Below are positions 7,149 to 8,969 of a stretch of DNA of 8,969 bases, in pieces. The notes under the pieces are model-generated. The model was given only the letters and a program-made list of their open reading frames with translations. It was not told where the DNA came from and did no database searches. The DNA lies in the NCBI GenBank assembly GCA_944325475.1, contig CALVAF010000113.1:1-8969 (forward strand), in the 5' to 3' direction. The position numbers were made by a program, and so were the translations under genes. Each line of letters begins with the position of its first letter. Position 1 is the stretch's first letter. Source of the stretch: an uncultured Helicobacter sp. Its GTDB lineage: Bacteria; Campylobacterota; Campylobacteria; Campylobacterales; Helicobacteraceae.

Positions 7149-7493
7149 TTAAGCCATCTCTAGCACAATCACCGCTAAAATAATCACAAAAATCCCAACC
7201 CAGCCAATGGGCTTAAGCTTTTGTCCAAAAAAATACCAACCCCCCAAAGTTGTCCCAAGAATCCCAATACTACCCCAAAGCGTGTAGGCAACTGCCAAGC
7301 GCATTCCCCCCTCCACACTTAAAGCTAGCAAATAAAATGCCAACCATACAAGCGCAATAGAAAATAACCCCCATTTTAGCTTTCTAAATCCATGAGACTT
7401 ATTCAAAGCCAAATTTGCCACAATATCCAAAAGTGCCGCTGCAATCACATAGAAAAAATAAAGACTAAATAGGACTTGCCCCTCTTGAATCAT
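7149..7493 (-). CDS. mdtI: Small multidrug resistance subunit, MdtI-like, 114 residues
   Basis: A four-helix inner-membrane protein (helices roughly 9-27, 40-60, 66-88, 95-112) of the SMR family, which exchanges protons for cationic substrates as dimers. Runs such as DIVANLAL, HGFRK, VAYTLWGS and GWYFFGQKL line up well with E. coli MdtI, half of the MdtJI spermidine exporter. Of the MdtI residues I recall as needed for spermidine export, the two Trp (68, 81) correspond to Trp73 and Trp86. The key membrane Glu19 corresponds to Asp23, Asp60 to an Arg, and Glu5 is not matched. Substrate is therefore uncertain: polyamine, quaternary ammonium or another cation. The ATG begins one base after the stop of the partner gene, and an AAGGGGG lies in the end of that gene, so translation is probably coupled. 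Confidence 0.87.
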   Translation of the reverse strand: MIQEGQVLFSLYFFYVIAAALLDIVANLALNKSHGFRKLKWGLFSIALVWLAFYLLALSVEGGMRLAVAYTLWGSIGILGTTLGGWYFFGQKLKPIGWVGIFVIILAVIVLEMA

Positions 7494-7494
7494 C

Positions 7495-7893
7495 TTATAA
7501 ATGACCCCCTTTAGAAGTTTCCATATCCAAATTGCCTTTCTTTAAATCACCCACACCATCAGTATCCAAATGCTCCTCACCAAGATTGACCAAAATAATC
7601 CCCACTAACGCTAAAGCTAACCCAATGTATTCTTGAGTATTAAGATGATTTCCAAAAATAAAAATCGAAATCACCGCAATAAGCGACAACCCCACAACCT
7701 CCCAAATCGCATACGCTGTGCCAACATTAATCCTACAAATGGCTAAAGACATAAAATAATAAGAAATCCCAAGCATCACAAACATAAAACCATAAGTGAT
7801 AATCTTGCTACCTTCTTCTGAATAATTCATCACCGACACACCAAAAACCTCACAACAAATCGCTAAGAGCAAAAATATCCATGCTTGTAACAT
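7495..7893 (-). CDS. mdtJ: Small multidrug resistance subunit, MdtJ-like, 132 residues
   Basis: A four-helix SMR protein (helices roughly 3-20, 31-50, 57-79, 87-104) with a hydrophilic C-terminal tail of about 27 residues, as MdtJ also has. It most likely forms a heterodimer with the MdtI-like product. The proton/substrate Glu15 is present, and Trp5, Tyr45 and Tyr61 sit at the same numbers as the residues I recall as important in E. coli MdtJ; Tyr4 is Ala and Glu82 is Asn here. The AYAIWEVVG motif (60-68) matches the MdtJ form with Glu after Trp. The ATG has AAGG 9 bases before it. It is the first long gene of the leftward operon, behind a ~110-base leader that may contain a small ORF. Confidence 0.87.
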   Translation of the reverse strand: MLQAWIFLLLAICCEVFGVSVMNYSEEGSKIITYGFMFVMLGISYYFMSLAICRINVGTAYAIWEVVGLSLIAVISIFIFGNHLNTQEYIGLALALVGIILVNLGEEHLDTDGVGDLKKGNLDMETSKGGHL

Positions 7894-7949
7894 TACAAAA
7901 AGCCTTAATATAGAAATAAAAAATGAGACAAAAACAAAAAATCACAGAG

Positions 7950-8003
7950 CTATAATAAAAACTGCGGAGGGTCAATAGTCTGCTGGAGTTTAAAAGTTTT
8001 CAT
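7950..8003 (-). CDS. Candidate 17-residue leader peptide upstream of the mdtJI-like pair
   Basis: Read leftward, ATG at 8003-8001 opens a 17-codon frame MKTFKLQQTIDPPQFLL ending in TAG at 7952-7950, with 56 bases between stop and the MdtJ-like ATG. The ATG begins only six bases after an extended -10 (TGCTATAAT), so the transcript could start on or next to the A of ATG and be leaderless; there is no ribosome binding site. The Asp-Pro-Pro step is of a kind known to slow ribosomes. E. coli mdtJI is also preceded by a leader ORF (mdtU, as I recall), but I see no sequence likeness. An ORF this short can occur by chance, so this is a hypothesis based on position. Confidence 0.35.
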   Translation of the reverse strand: MKTFKLQQTIDPPQFLL

Positions 8004-8009
8004 ACAAAA

Positions 8010-8018
8010 ATTATAGCA
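8010..8018 (-). promoter_or_regulatory. Extended -10 promoter for the mdtJI-capA unit
   Basis: On the - strand the sequence is TGCTATAAT, an exact extended -10 (TGnTATAAT). No convincing -35 is seen (TGTATT at 8038-8033). The start is expected near 8003, giving a ~110-base untranslated leader ahead of the MdtJ-like gene, unusually long for this compact genome. A T-rich stretch follows before the ribosome binding site. Confidence 0.65.
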
Positions 8019-8043
8019 CAAAAGCTTAGATAAATACAAAAAG

Positions 8044-8052
8044 TGCTAAAAT
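8044..8052 (+). promoter_or_regulatory. Extended -10 promoter for aroB
   Basis: TGCTAAAAT fits an extended -10 with one deviation from TATAAT. The predicted start near 8059 leaves about 28 bases before the aroB GTG. With the leftward promoter it forms an inverted pair, ATTATAGCAC (8010-8019) and GTGCTAAAAT (8043-8052), 23 bases apart with one mismatch, so the two upstream regions overlap and polymerases may compete. Confidence 0.55.
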
Positions 8053-8086
8053 AGCAAAGTTTTTTTAATTTTAAAGGTAAATTAAA

Positions 8087-8969
8087 GTGGAAATCACACT
8101 ACCAAGCTACACTATTTTCTTTGGAGAACTACCAAAAATCAAGCATAATGGCAAGGTTTTAATCCTCACTAGCCCCAAAATTGCAGGGCTACATTTGCAA
8201 AAACTACTCGCAAAGATTGAATCTCCTGAAGTGTATTGCTTTTGCCTCCAAGATGGAGAAGCTTATAAGAATTTCCAAAGTATTGAGGCAATTTTAGAAG
8301 CGGCTTTTAACCACCGCCTTGATAGAAATTCCCTAATGATTGCCTTTGGTGGGGGAGTGATTGGAGATATGGTGGGTTTTGGGGCAGGAATCTTTATGCG
8401 TGGGATTAACTTTATCCAAATTCCTACAACCCTGCTTTCTCAAGTGGATTCAAGCGTGGGGGGCAAAACAGGAATCAACCATGCTTATGGTAAGAATCTC
8501 ATCGGACTTTTCCACCAACCCAAAGCTGTTTATATTGATACAAACTTCCTACAAACCCTACCAATGAGAGAATTTAGTGCAGGCATAGCAGAAATCATTA
8601 AAATGGCAGTTTGTTTTGATAAGGAGTTTTTTGATTTTTTATGTGTAGCCAATCTCAAAGATACAAACACTTTGCTACAAACTATCTACAAAGCCGTCTC
8701 CATCAAAGCAAAAATTGTCGCACAAGATGAAAATGAAAAAGGCATTCGAGCAGTTTTGAATTATGGGCATACCTTTGGACACATCATCGAATCACAAAGT
8801 GGCTATGGGACTTATCTGCATGGCGAGGCAGTTAGTATTGGAATGGTAATGGCAAACACCCTTGCCCTCAAACTCAATCTCATCACAAAAGAAGAAGCAG
8901 AATCCATCACAAAAGTCCTCCAAAAATTCCACCTCCCCACAAATTATAAAATCCAAAATATAGAATCCT
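8087..8969 (+). CDS. aroB: 3-dehydroquinate synthase AroB (3' truncated by window edge)
   Basis: AroB converts DAHP to 3-dehydroquinate, the second step of the shikimate pathway, using NAD and a divalent metal in the cytoplasm. From the GTG start 294 residues are visible. They include the NAD-binding GGGVIGDMVGF 88-98, IPTTLLSQVDSSVGGKTGIN 112-131 with Lys127, the probable metal ligands Glu169 (GIAEIIK), His228 (LNYGHTFGH 224-232) and His245 (HGEAVSIGM), and Asp-Glu-Asn 214-216 with Arg221. Usual length is ~345, so about 50 residues lie beyond the window. The GTG is chosen because AAAGG lies 9 bases upstream and MEITLPSY fits the family N terminus; the next in-frame ATG (Met84) would remove the NAD-binding domain's first part. 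It is divergent from the mdtJI-like unit. Confidence 0.96.
   Translation, partial: MEITLPSYTIFFGELPKIKHNGKVLILTSPKIAGLHLQKLLAKIESPEVYCFCLQDGEAYKNFQSIEAILEAAFNHRLDRNSLMIAFGGGVIGDMVGFGAGIFMRGINFIQIPTTLLSQVDSSVGGKTGINHAYGKNLIGLFHQPKAVYIDTNFLQTLPMREFSAGIAEIIKMAVCFDKEFFDFLCVANLKDTNTLLQTIYKAVSIKAKIVAQDENEKGIRAVLNYGHTFGHIIESQSGYGTYLHGEAVSIGMVMANTLALKLNLITKEEAESITKVLQKFHLPTNYKIQNIES

Noticed and set aside
7894..8003. Guanidine (ykkC-type) riboswitch ahead of the SMR genes
   Set aside because: SMR genes are often controlled this way, so I looked for the conserved ykkC-I, mini-ykkC and type III elements, but the leader has no matching paired ACGR-type loops, pseudoknot or conserved core.
7949..8017. 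Facing GCTATAAT (7949-7956, +) and ATTATAGC (8010-8017) as a long RNA stem or convergent promoters
   Set aside because: The 8-bp arms are nearly all A/T and more than 50 bases apart. The right-hand copy is explained by the extended -10, and the left copy lacks the TG extension and drives no visible gene.
8361..8567. 68-codon + strand frame inside aroB
   Set aside because: It overlaps the NAD-binding and catalytic region of aroB in another frame and has no family likeness.

Overview
The window reads as chromosomal DNA of an epsilonproteobacterium (Campylobacterota), most likely a Helicobacter other than H. pylori. The grounds are its low GC, genes packed end to end, AT-rich promoters, Helicobacter/Campylobacter-like GroEL, GroES, HypD, AroB and class I aminotransferase sequences, and a GroES that lacks the His/Cys-rich tail typical of H. 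pylori. The genus is an inference from remembered protein sequences, not from a search. I see no tRNA, rRNA, CRISPR array, insertion sequence, phage gene or genomic-island boundary. No stretch longer than 300 bases lacks a gene.

Left part (1-2642, + strand): the 3' part of hypD (hydrogenase maturation), whose first ~43 codons lie outside the window, overlapped by a gene for a Upf1/DNA2-like superfamily 1 helicase or ATPase whose start is ambiguous. The helicase gene ends 21 bp from the end of groEL, which runs the other way. A short hairpin lies in the last helicase codons.

Centre (2664-6044): the groES-groEL chaperonin operon on the - strand, driven by a promoter that matches the sigma-70 consensus exactly (TTGACA, 17 bp, TATAAT). 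The 297-bp gap between groES and aspB on the + strand holds both outward promoters and two perfect inverted repeats. I find no CIRCE (HrcA) or HAIR (HspR) operator there. aspB encodes a class I pyridoxal-phosphate aminotransferase and ends convergently, 24 bp from the next gene.

Right part (6069-8969): a leftward three-gene unit with two Small Multidrug Resistance subunits resembling E. coli MdtJ and MdtI (one base between stop and start), followed after 33 bp by an exported CapA/PgsA-fold protein. Upstream of the pair is a 17-codon ORF (MKTFKLQQTIDPPQFLL) whose ATG lies six bases after an extended -10, so it could be a leaderless leader peptide. Reading right from the same 193-bp spacer is aroB (3-dehydroquinate synthase, GTG start), cut by the window end. 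Its extended -10 lies back to back with that of the efflux unit.

Most of this is conserved housekeeping content. The items most worth following up are the candidate leader ORF with its Asp-Pro-Pro motif before the mdtJI-like pair, the Glu-to-Asp change at the proton/substrate site of the MdtI-like subunit, and the unexplained operators around groESL.
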